Shown here: piece by piece, positions 9,396 through 17,068 of the stretch
Position numbering within the stretch: position 1 is the stretch's first letter
Layout of the letters: each line of letters opens with the position of its first letter
Assembly (NCBI GenBank): GCA_947474445.1
Contig: CANJJY010000001.1
Location: 1-35,423, forward strand
Direction of reading: 5' to 3'
DNA length: 35,423 nt
Source of the DNA: Oligoflexaceae bacterium
GTDB lineage: Bacteria; Bdellovibrionota_B; Oligoflexia; Oligoflexales; Oligoflexaceae
Notes under the pieces: generated by a model
What the model saw: only the letters and a program-made list of their open reading frames with translations
Told to the model about the DNA's origin: nothing
Database searches by the model: none
Program-made: the position numbers and the translations under genes

Positions 9396-9424
9396 GCAAT
9401 ATCGATATTCATTCTCATTTTCAA
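9396..9424 (-). promoter_or_regulatory. Fur-box-like operator overlapping the promoter of the imelysin operon
   Basis: On the minus strand, reading from 9423 to 9398, the sequence runs T, then GAAAAT GAGAAT GAATAT, then C, then GATATT. That is adjacent GATAAT-like hexamers plus an inverted one, the Fur operator pattern, each matching 4-5 of 6. It sits in the spacer of a candidate promoter with -35 TTGAAA (9424-9419) and -10 TATTGC (9401-9396), 17 bases apart. The inferred transcript start is about 65-70 bases upstream of the imelysin ATG. Fur control fits the downstream FecA-like receptor and imelysin. Confidence 0.65.
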
Positions 9425-9558
9425 GAATAGATTTTTTAAAATTAATGATTACAGCCTGTTGCTTCAGAAATGACGCCTCTCCCCCTCGGTTTAGATATGT
9501 CTTTTCGACCTCAAAAGCACGAGGCTCCCTGTCATCCACAGACTTAAGAGTTGGACCC

Positions 9559-9586
9559 TTGCCGGCAGCCACCACAAAGGTATAAT
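9559..9586 (+). promoter_or_regulatory. dnaE: Sigma70-type promoter for dnaE
   Basis: The -35 is TTGCCG (9559-9564) and the -10 is a perfect TATAAT (9581-9586), 16 bases apart. Transcription would begin about 80 bases before the dnaE TTG start. The perfect -10 and correct position support it; the -35 matches four of six. Confidence 0.6.
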
Positions 9587-9675
9587 CACCCGTCACGTCT
9601 TCCCAGAAGACCGCTCGAGAAAGACCTTGAAGCTTTAATCGTCTTTCCCTTCTCTTTATCGCGAGGACATGCGCT

Positions 9676-12600
9676 TTGGATTCAGCATCCTCTGCTTCTG
9701 AATACGTTCATCTCCATGTCCACAGCGAATATTCGCTCCTTGATGGAGCTCTTCGTATTGGAGATCTCGTTAAGCGAGCCAAAAAACTTGGACACAGTGC
9801 AATCGCCCTGACCGATCACGGCAACATGTTCGGAGCGATCGAATTCTATGGCAAGTGCAAAGACAACGGCATCAAAGCAATCCTCGGAACCGAGATCTAT
9901 TGGGAAGGCATGCCTTCAGCGAAGGACTTAGCCAAAGCAGGCTTAAACCTTACGCGTAAAGGCAATGCTTTTCATATGATACTGCTGGCCAAATCGCTCA
10001 AAGGCTATCACAGCCTCTGTCGATTGGTGAGTGCGGCTTACCTTGAAGCGCAGCCGGGCGATCTCATTCCTAGGATTTCGCTGAAAGCCCTTCGCACTCA
10101 CACGGAAGATTTATTTGGCCTTTCAAGCTGTCTGCGCGGAGAATTTGGTGCTTACGTAGAACTGCTCGCGCAAAAAAGCGCCCATCCTTTGCAGGAGCTG
10201 GTAGCTCCCAGCGAAGATCTAGCGCCACTCGTCCATGCCCTCAACGAACATGTCATCGCCATGCGCGAAATTTTTGGACCCGAGGGCTATTACGTTGAGC
10301 TCATTGACAACAATATCCCTGCGCAGCGCCGCCTTTTGCCACTCCTCGCGGCGGTTGCGGCCCATTATCAGCTACCTTTGGTAGCGAGTGCGGATAGCCA
10401 TTATCTCGACAGAGATGACGCCGAAGCCCACGCTGTGCTGACTGCGATCAAAAATGATCTAACCATGACCGATCTGCGCGGCCGCATTCAAAACGCTGAA
10501 TTTCATCTCTTTGATAACGAAGAAATGCAGATGCGCTACGGCGCCTGGCCCGAGGCGCTGGCCAATCAAAAGCGTATCGCCGATCTCTGTCAGCTGGAAT
10601 TTAAATTCGGCGAATACTATCTACCCCGTTTCGAGTTGCCGGCAGGGGAGACCGAAGCCGATGGTCTGCGTCGACTCGCCAAAACAGGACTTGAAGATCG
10701 TCTGACTCAGCTGCGTCCTCTTTATGGCAAGAAGTTGACCCCAGAAAAGGAAGAGGCCTATTTCAAACGCCTCGAATACGAAGTCGAAGTCATCGTGTCG
10801 ATGGGGTTCCCCGGCTATTTTTTGATCGTTCAGGACTTCATCAACTGGGCCAAAAAGCAGGATATTCCCGTCGGCCCCGGCCGTGGATCGGGAGCCGGAT
10901 CCTTGGTCGCCTATGCACTGCGGATTACCGACCTTGATCCCATACAATTCAATTTGATCTTTGAACGATTTTTAAATCCAGAACGCGTTTCTATGCCTGA
11001 CTTCGACGTCGACTTTTGTCAGGATCGTCGCGACGAGGTGATTCGCTATGTTTCTGAACACTATGGTGCAGAGAACGTGGCGCAGATTACCACCTTTGGA
11101 AAAATGAAAGCCAAAGCCGCTCTACGAGATGTGGGGCGCGTCCTTCAAATCGGTTACGGGAAAGTTGACCGGATCGCAAAGTTGATTCCAAACGAACTGG
11201 ATATCAAATTACAGGATGCCCTCGATAAAGAGCCGCGCATCCTTGAAGAAGCGCGAAAAGACGAGAACATCAAACGCATGCTTGACCTCGCGCTGAAAAT
11301 CGAAGGTTTGAGCCGGCATACATCGGTCCATGCTGCCGGTGTCGTCATCGCCGATGGAGGCATGCAGAATCTCGTCCCCGTTTATAAGGCTGAAGATGGA
11401 TCGCTGATCACGCAATACGAAATGAAGAATGCGGAAAAGGTTGGATTGGTCAAGTTTGACTTTTTAGGCCTTAAAACCTTGACTGTTATCCACCGCGCCG
11501 TAAAGTTGATTCGTGCCACTAAAGATCCCAAATTCGACATCGACACGATCAACCTCGAACGTAAGGAAGTCTACGACCAGGTTTCTCAAGCTTTTTCAGT
11601 CGGAATTTTTCAGCTTGAAAGTTCCGGCATGCAAGCTCTGCTGAAGAAACTCAAACCAAGCCGTTTTGAAGACATTATCGCCGTCGTCGCCCTCTTTCGT
11701 CCGGGTCCTTTGGGCTCAGGAATGGTCGATGATTTTATCGAACGCAAGCATGGTCGGCAGGAAATCAAATATGAGCATCCTCAGCTAGAAAGCATTCTAG
11801 AAGACACTTACGGCATTATCCTCTACCAGGAGCAAGTTCAGAAAATTGCGGCGAGTCTGGCCAACTATTCTCTCGGAGAAGCCGACCTTTTGCGACGCGC
11901 GATGGGTAAGAAAAAGCCCGAAGAGATGGCCAAGCAGAAGGCCCGTTTCGTTTCGGGCTGCAAAGAAAACAAGGTCAATGCAACTCTCGCCGATGATCTT
12001 TTTGAACTGATGGCTAAGTTTGCAGCTTATGGTTTTAACAAATCCCACTCCGCTGCCTATGGCCTCGTCAGTTATCAAACCGCCTACTTGAAGACCTTCT
12101 ATCCAGAACAGTTCATGGCCGCCATCATGACTTGTGATCTGGACAATGCGGACAAACTGGTCCGTTACATTGAAGAATGTCGGCGTTTGAAATTCACGCT
12201 TCTCGCCCCCGACATCAATCGAAGTCTACTTGAATTTGATGTACCTAAGGCCAAGACTATTGGCTTCGGCCTTGCGGCAATTAAGGGAGTCGGTGGCAGT
12301 TCTCTCGAAGCCATTCTGGAAGAGAGAAAAGCCAATGGGAAATTCAGAACCCTCACCGAACTCGCCAAACGAGTCGACCTCCATCGCGTCGGCAAAAAGA
12401 CGATGGAACTCCTGATTCAAGCAGGAGCTTTCGACAGTTTCGGCAAGAGCCGACCGCACCTGATGCAGCTCATCAATGAAATGGTCAAATTCAGTGAGGC
12501 CCATCATGGCGCCAAGAGCCGTGGTCAGCGTCTGTTGTTTGATGACTTCGAAGCCAGTGATAGCAACCAAGTGGAGATCGCCGATTGGGAGTCTCAGCTT

Positions 12601-13275
12601 GAAATCGAAGGAGCTCCGACATCGCCCATCGAGTATTTACTGAAGGAGCGCAAGATATTAAGCGTCTTTCTCTCCGGTCACCCCGTCGATTGCTATAGTC
12701 TCGATGTTAGACGATTTGGCCAAATCAAAATCCAAGACATACCCAAGCATCTCGGCAAGAAGGGTGTGTTTTGTGTCGCCTTTCTCACGGAGATATCGGA
12801 ACGCCTGACGAAGACGGGCAAACGCATGGCCTACTTCAAGCTCGAAGACGAGACGGGGAGTTGGGAAGCGGTGGCTTTTGAAAGTGAATTGCCGGCTCAA
12901 AGACCCGAGCCGAATTCGATGGTCGTCGTTCAACTAAATATCCAACCGAGTTTTGATAAGACCAGCATAAACGTGCGAATTGAGGGCATTCAAGCTCTGG
13001 AAATAGCTCGAAAAGCCGCCATCAAACGGGTGACTATTCACCTCCAAAGTTCCCTCGACGTCACGCCCGGCAGCCTCGATCGGCAGAAGCGCGTGTTGCA
13101 TCGGATCGATCAGATCTTGAAAGCGCATCCTGGCTCGACGGCCCTCGCCTTAGAGCTGGCTTTCGACAAGGCCCAAGTCAAAATAAAGCCTGGCAAGACG
13201 GGAGTCGACCTTTGCGATCCCTTCTGCCAGAATTTCTTTCATCTGAAGCGTGAGGGCGTGAGTCTCCACTATTGA
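9676..13275 (+). CDS. dnaE: DNA polymerase III alpha subunit (replicative polymerase)
   Basis: The catalytic subunit of the replicative polymerase, 1199 aa (E. coli 1160). An N-terminal PHP domain begins at VHLHVHSEYSLLDG (H12, H14, H16). The polymerase centre shows GPGRGSGAGSLVAY, the catalytic carboxylates in PDFDVDF (D444, D446) and D595 in KFDFLGLKTL, then FRPGPLGSGMVDDFIERKHG, ILYQEQVQ and FNKSHSAAYGLVSYQTAYLK. A helix-hairpin-helix region and an OB-fold-like segment follow. There is no inserted proofreading exonuclease, so this is DnaE, not PolC. The start is TTG at 9676: AGG lies 8 bases upstream, the next in-frame stop is at 9628, and there is no in-frame ATG between. The gene leads an operon with mtgA 12 bases downstream. 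Confidence 0.98.
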   Translation: MDSASSASEYVHLHVHSEYSLLDGALRIGDLVKRAKKLGHSAIALTDHGNMFGAIEFYGKCKDNGIKAILGTEIYWEGMPSAKDLAKAGLNLTRKGNAFHMILLAKSLKGYHSLCRLVSAAYLEAQPGDLIPRISLKALRTHTEDLFGLSSCLRGEFGAYVELLAQKSAHPLQELVAPSEDLAPLVHALNEHVIAMREIFGPEGYYVELIDNNIPAQRRLLPLLAAVAAHYQLPLVASADSHYLDRDDAEAHAVLTAIKNDLTMTDLRGRIQNAEFHLFDNEEMQMRYGAWPEALANQKRIADLCQLEFKFGEYYLPRFELPAGETEADGLRRLAKTGLEDRLTQLRPLYGKKLTPEKEEAYFKRLEYEVEVIVSMGFPGYFLIVQDFINWAKKQDIPVGPGRGSGAGSLVAYALRITDLDPIQFNLIFERFLNPERVSMPDFDVDFCQDRRDEVIRYVSEHYGAENVAQITTFGKMKAKAALRDVGRVLQIGYGKVDRIAKLIPNELDIKLQDALDKEPRILEEARKDENIKRMLDLALKIEGLSRHTSVHAAGVVIADGGMQNLVPVYKAEDGSLITQYEMKNAEKVGLVKFDFLGLKTLTVIHRAVKLIRATKDPKFDIDTINLERKEVYDQVSQAFSVGIFQLESSGMQALLKKLKPSRFEDIIAVVALFRPGPLGSGMVDDFIERKHGRQEIKYEHPQLESILEDTYGIILYQEQVQKIAASLANYSLGEADLLRRAMGKKKPEEMAKQKARFVSGCKENKVNATLADDLFELMAKFAAYGFNKSHSAAYGLVSYQTAYLKTFYPEQFMAAIMTCDLDNADKLVRYIEECRRLKFTLLAPDINRSLLEFDVPKAKTIGFGLAAIKGVGGSSLEAILEERKANGKFRTLTELAKRVDLHRVGKKTMELLIQAGAFDSFGKSRPHLMQLINEMVKFSEAHHGAKSRGQRLLFDDFEASDSNQVEIADWESQLEIEGAPTSPIEYLLKERKILSVFLSGHPVDCYSLDVRRFGQIKIQDIPKHLGKKGVFCVAFLTEISERLTKTGKRMAYFKLEDETGSWEAVAFESELPAQRPEPNSMVVVQLNIQPSFDKTSINVRIEGIQALEIARKAAIKRVTIHLQSSLDVTPGSLDRQKRVLHRIDQILKAHPGSTALALELAFDKAQVKIKPGKTGVDLCDPFCQNFFHLKREGVSLHY

Positions 13276-13287
13276 GGAAGTTGGATC

Positions 13288-14196
13288 ATGTTGCGACCTG
13301 ATCTAAAGAAAAGAAGCACTCTGATCTCCATCGTCGGCGGTGTCAGCGGCCTATTTCTCCTCCTCTTTGTTTTGACTCCACCGGTCTGGACTCTTAAGCA
13401 TGGCACCATTTCTTTGGTTCGCTGGCCGAAATCGGGCCAACAGACTTTTGAAGTTGGTCCAGGGCAAGCGAACTGGGTCCCCATCAAGACCGTCTCTCAC
13501 CACGTCATCAATGCCATCGTGGTCGCCGAAGATGCTCGTTTCTACGAACATTTTGGACTCGATCTCCGGGAAATCCGCTCGAGTATTGAATTCAATATGG
13601 AGCAGAAGCGCTACGCACGCGGCGCCTCGACGATCACTCAGCAAGTCGTTAAAATGGCTTTTCTCGGTTCCGATAAAAATCTTCTGCGGAAAACGCGAGA
13701 AGCCCTCGGAGCCCTGCTGCTCGAACAATTGCTAGACAAAGAACAGATCCTCGAGTGGTACATCAATTTGGTCGAATTTGGCGATGGTGTCTTCGGTATC
13801 AAAGCTGCGGCCGTCCATTTTTTTGAAACGACTCCTGAACTCCTCACCATTCAAGACGGAGCCCACTTGGCTCTTGTCCTGCCGAGCCCCAATCGCTGGT
13901 CCAAGGGGTTGAGGCAAAAAGAACTCACGACCTTTGGTCATAAACGCTACAGTCAAATCATTGAAGAAATGTATAAACAGGGTTTCATCACCGAGCCTTT
14001 GCGCAAATCAGCTCTGGCGACCGGCGACTTTGGACGTCCGATCGAAGGATATGAGCCCGAGCAGGAAGCCAACGAAGGGGGAATTTACATTGATCTCCCA
14101 GGCAATGAACCGCCGCCTTTCGGCCATAAGGAACAGAAGCGCAGGCCCAAGGCAGATATCACGCATCCCTTAAAGCGGGCCGCTCCTCGTCCATGA
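13288..14196 (+). CDS. mtgA: Monofunctional biosynthetic peptidoglycan glycosyltransferase
   Basis: A GT51 family glycosyltransferase of 302 aa that polymerises lipid II into glycan strands on the outer face of the inner membrane. One N-terminal membrane anchor spans residues about 11-30. Family motifs follow in order: VVAEDARFYEHFGLD (catalytic Glu81), RGASTITQQVVK (111-122), KTREALGALLLEQLLDK, and ILEWYINLVEFGDGVFGIKAAA (GT51 motifs IV-V). No transpeptidase domain follows, so it is the MtgA type and not a class A penicillin-binding protein. The C-terminal about 40 residues are acidic then Lys/Arg-rich and low in complexity. GAGGAAG precedes the ATG. It is 12 bases after dnaE and 9 bases before the NFACT gene. 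Confidence 0.94.
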   Translation: MLRPDLKKRSTLISIVGGVSGLFLLLFVLTPPVWTLKHGTISLVRWPKSGQQTFEVGPGQANWVPIKTVSHHVINAIVVAEDARFYEHFGLDLREIRSSIEFNMEQKRYARGASTITQQVVKMAFLGSDKNLLRKTREALGALLLEQLLDKEQILEWYINLVEFGDGVFGIKAAAVHFFETTPELLTIQDGAHLALVLPSPNRWSKGLRQKELTTFGHKRYSQIIEEMYKQGFITEPLRKSALATGDFGRPIEGYEPEQEANEGGIYIDLPGNEPPPFGHKEQKRRPKADITHPLKRAAPRP

Positions 14197-14205
14197 AGGA
14201 ATTTC

Positions 14206-15684
14206 ATGTCGCAAGATTCTCCCTCCTACAAGTTACGCGTCCTCAAATCTTGGGTGAGTACTGATCACAGCCTTATTTTCCAGTGCTCGCACCATGGCCC
14301 TTCTACCGGAGAGGATCGACCAAAAAAGGTCCATCTTGTGCTCGATCTGAAACAACAGACCTTTGGCGCCAGAATTCAGCTAGAAAAGCCCAGTGATGCG
14401 ACAGCCAATCACGCTTTCGTACAGATTTTGCGGAAGTATTGTCCTCAATTTACCATCAAAGAGATTCGCCTCGAGCCGATGAGCGAAGACATCTGGATAC
14501 CTCTCTTGGCTGGCTCCGGGGATGAGGGCTGCTGGTATTTGCGCCTGACTCGATCTCGCCCCCCCTTAGCTTCTCTCATCTGTCCCGATGCAACCGTTTG
14601 GGTCAGCTTTGGCCAGCGGGGCACCTTCACCAAAAAACATGCACTTGAAGCGCCCTTCCCGCCTGGTCCTGGAAAATCCTTGCTCAACGAACTTATGCTT
14701 GCTTTCCTCGACCAAACAGCGCAATCCCCCGATTCAAAACGCGATGAGGAAGTCCGGGCTCCTTCAGACGACAGTCCGGCGATGATGTCCGGCGAAGCAG
14801 CAGCAAGAGAGGTATTTCCAAAAGCTCAACGCGAACTGAGGTCGCGCTTAAAGCGGAAGCTAAAAACACTCGTCAAGACGCTGGAAAAGCAACGAGCTGA
14901 TTTGCCAGCCGCTTCGAAAGTAAAAGAGTTAGAGGACCATGCGACGATATTGCAAAGCTATGCCTATTTAATCAAAGACGAGGCCATTGAACTGCGCCTG
15001 GACACAGAGCTGACTGGACTCGACCATCCCCTGACGATTCCACTCGACCCCGAAAAGAGCAAGGGTGCCCAGATCGATGCTGCCTTCCAAGCCTATCATC
15101 GGGCCAAACGCGGTAGGGAAATGGGCCAGAAGCAAGAAGCGATGCTCAGGCAACAGATCCATAGAATCGAAGCAGATATCGCGCATCTGGAGATGACAGC
15201 CAAATCTGATTCAGAGCTTCAACAGATCGTGCGCGACTACCAGCTTCCTCAATTGACGGTCAGTCCATCACGAGGCGAAGCTCCTCGTGCCAAGCCTTTC
15301 AAAACCTACATCGCTAGCACTGGACACAGTATCTTTGTCGGGAAAGCCGCGCTCGACAACGATGAATTGACGAAATCTGCAAGGTCAAACGATTACTGGC
15401 TCCATGCGGTTGGCGTCACAGGCTCTCATGTTGTTATTCCCACCACCGCTGATACACGTCAGAGCCTGCCGCCTCAATTGCTCCGCGACGCAGCGATTCT
15501 AGCGCTTTATTTCTCAAAGTTTAAAGATGACTATGCCGGCGAATGCTATGTCACACGCAAGGCGCACATAAAAAAGCCCAAGGGCATGGCCCCTGGGCTT
15601 TGGCAGATCAACAAATCAGAAACCATCTTTATCCGCTATACGGAAGCGGATATTCAGGCTCTTTTAGCGACGGTTAAGCTTTAA
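14206..15684 (+). CDS. NFACT RNA-binding domain protein (RqcH/Tae2/FbpA-like)
   Basis: A 492-aa protein whose C-terminus is a clear NFACT-R (DUF814) domain, about residues 365-490: STGHSIFVGKAALDNDELT, NDYWLHAVGVTGSHVVIP, LLRDAAILALYFSKFKDD and KKPKGMAPGLW. A charged helical, probably coiled-coil, region (about 205-345) precedes it. This architecture matches RqcH/Rqc2 proteins, which bind tRNA and obstructed 50S subunits and add C-terminal tails to stalled chains. The N-terminal about 170 residues do not show a recognisable NFACT-N start motif, so that domain is diverged or reduced and tailing activity is unproven. The gene is 9 bases after mtgA, with a GAAGGA site. Its 3' coding end also contains a terminator for the opposing gene. 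Confidence 0.85.
   Translation: MSQDSPSYKLRVLKSWVSTDHSLIFQCSHHGPSTGEDRPKKVHLVLDLKQQTFGARIQLEKPSDATANHAFVQILRKYCPQFTIKEIRLEPMSEDIWIPLLAGSGDEGCWYLRLTRSRPPLASLICPDATVWVSFGQRGTFTKKHALEAPFPPGPGKSLLNELMLAFLDQTAQSPDSKRDEEVRAPSDDSPAMMSGEAAAREVFPKAQRELRSRLKRKLKTLVKTLEKQRADLPAASKVKELEDHATILQSYAYLIKDEAIELRLDTELTGLDHPLTIPLDPEKSKGAQIDAAFQAYHRAKRGREMGQKQEAMLRQQIHRIEADIAHLEMTAKSDSELQQIVRDYQLPQLTVSPSRGEAPRAKPFKTYIASTGHSIFVGKAALDNDELTKSARSNDYWLHAVGVTGSHVVIPTTADTRQSLPPQLLRDAAILALYFSKFKDDYAGECYVTRKAHIKKPKGMAPGLWQINKSETIFIRYTEADIQALLATVKL
15570..15601 (-). terminator. Rho-independent terminator of the metallo-beta-lactamase-fold gene, inside the NFACT CDS
   Basis: Read on the minus strand, AAAGCCCA (15601-15594), a G-U wobble, then GGGC/GCCC around a CAU loop, and UGGGCUUU form a 13-bp stem. 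It is followed by a run of six U (15575-15570, three of them paired), then AUG. On the plus strand the wobble becomes an A-C mismatch and no T tract follows, so the signal is minus-strand specific. It lies about 80 bases after the minus-strand gene's stop at 15681. Confidence 0.75.
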
Positions 15685-16655
15685 GGCAGAGGCATCTGCG
15701 TACCCGAAGGTTGACAGACGTAACCCCAAGAATTTTCATTGTTGGCCCACACCAAGACATTACCGTTTTCAAGCGTCAGGAGAGATTCAATAAATCGAGC
15801 CTTTTTCTGTCTCAATTCGCCGACAGCATTGCGAAAATTTACCGTATAAGCTTCTCGTTCATATACCGCTTCTTGCGCAGAAGTGATGAACAGAAAAGGA
15901 TCTGCGCTCTTTAAATACTGTTCACTGACAGAGCCATGCAAGTGATGGTTTGTGCGATACACATGCACCCGCACTTCTTCAGGCTGGTCCTGCATGATCC
16001 GCTCCTGCTGGCGCGCATAGATATCACCGCCGATCCCGTAGCGAAATCCATTGTAGTCGATGATAAGCGATAGAGATCGCTCATTTTCGTCTTCACTGAT
16101 CGGGTAATCATAAGCTGAATTCAAAACAGAAAGCTTGGTGCCGCCCCAGTTTAAAACGTCCCCTGAATGAAACGTTCTGTTATCCCAGAAGTTTTTGACA
16201 GGTATCCGTTTGGCATTATCATCCCAGCGGTAGCCCAAATAGGTCTTTCCGTCTTTTTCGATTTTCCCTGCAATATGATCGCCATGGTAATGGGTCAAGA
16301 TCAAGTAATCGAGAGATTCGATGCCATGCTGGGCAAGGAAGGGCATTAGAAATTCTTTAACAGCAAAGTCTTGACCCGTATCGACCAGCGCGATTTCGCC
16401 AGTAGGCAAGAAGATGAGCGTGGCATCCCCATGGGAAACCCAAAGATTCACGACCTTCAGTCCGAAATCGCGCAAGTTCGGAATGTCTTTTGCGCCGTCC
16501 GCGCAACGTGTGTTCTGTGGGCTTGCTCCTTCGTCGCGAGCGACCATCATATTTTTTGATTTTAAACTTTGCGATGGACTGTAGCTCTGGCCAAAAACAG
16601 TCGTCGCTAGTGCCAGAACTCCTCCGAGTACCGCGACATTCAAAGGCACAAACAT
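15681..16655 (-). CDS. Secreted metallo-beta-lactamase-fold hydrolase (ComEC C-terminal-like)
   Basis: An exported 324-aa protein with a metallo-beta-lactamase fold. A signal peptide spans residues 1-22 (TTVFG/QS). The fold shows VVNLWVSHGDATLIFLPTG (68-86), ALVDTGQ (89-95) and the metal-binding motif THYHGDHIAG (121-130; His122, His124, Asp126, His127), in the pattern of the soluble domain of ComEC/Rec2. No competence membrane domain is present, so a general phosphodiesterase or nuclease role is possible, but the substrate is unknown. ATG at 16655 is preferred over one 51 bases upstream because AAGGGGG precedes it and it yields a proper signal peptide. Its TAA stop overlaps the convergent NFACT stop in a shared TTAA. 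Confidence 0.82.
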   Translation of the reverse strand: MFVPLNVAVLGGVLALATTVFGQSYSPSQSLKSKNMMVARDEGASPQNTRCADGAKDIPNLRDFGLKVVNLWVSHGDATLIFLPTGEIALVDTGQDFAVKEFLMPFLAQHGIESLDYLILTHYHGDHIAGKIEKDGKTYLGYRWDDNAKRIPVKNFWDNRTFHSGDVLNWGGTKLSVLNSAYDYPISEDENERSLSLIIDYNGFRYGIGGDIYARQQERIMQDQPEEVRVHVYRTNHHLHGSVSEQYLKSADPFLFITSAQEAVYEREAYTVNFRNAVGELRQKKARFIESLLTLENGNVLVWANNENSWGYVCQPSGTQMPLP

Positions 16656-17068
16656 TGATTTACCCCCTTTTAATCTGATTCGGCAATAAGCCCGCGCAGA
16701 AAGCAAGCAAGTAGCTTGTGATCAAAGCATGATCATTTCGACTCAGCCCTTGACGAGTTGTAGGAGCTCGTAGGCTCGAAAAAGATAGGTTCTTGATTCG
16801 TACTGCCAATATAATTTTCTCAAACGGCCTTGGCTAGTATTATTCAAGTTTGACGCTTCTGCCGGCTCACACACGTCAGCTCCGGAGCGGGCTCTGACCA
16901 CCTTTAGGAATGAAAATAAATTTTCGCTTTGAAGATGATAAATTTCTGAAAAAAAACCAAAGATGGATGCTGGATTCAAAGCACGGGTTCTGCTATGCCA
17001 GCAACAGAGGACTGTTCGAGAACATGCTCGGAAAAGTCAGATCACGTCATTGCGGACAGGAGCAAGGA
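16656..17068. other. 413-bp intergenic region upstream of the secreted hydrolase and asd
   Basis: This is the divergent region. A TGATCA-AAGCA-TGATCA inverted repeat lies at 16719-16735. A perfect -10-like TATAAT occurs at 16810-16815 in the asd direction without a good -35. An imperfect GTCAG...CTGAC hairpin spans 16875-16898. The asd leader is long (over 200 bases), but I could not match it to a lysine or SAM riboswitch. An ATG at 16910 is in frame with asd, but AGGA abuts it directly and the residues that follow resemble no Asd protein. Confidence 0.5.

Larger units (their letters stand above)
9322..9675. other. 354-bp divergent intergenic region (imelysin / dnaE)
   Basis: This gap holds the Fur-box-like promoter of the imelysin operon on one side and the dnaE promoter on the other. 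The middle (about 9430-9550) is AT-rich near the Fur box and otherwise shows nothing recognisable. Short open frames here lack family features and convincing ribosome sites. Confidence 0.6.

Noticed and set aside
9393..9596. 67-codon minus-strand open frame in the imelysin/dnaE gap
   Set aside because: It covers the Fur-like operator and dnaE promoter and shows no family features.
16910..17068. 53-codon N-terminal extension of asd
   Set aside because: The extension has no Asd-like residues, and the ATG at 17069 has a proper ribosome site directly before the Rossmann motif.
16736..17068. Lysine or SAM riboswitch before asd
   Set aside because: No stretch fits the conserved cores that I know; only an imperfect hairpin is present.
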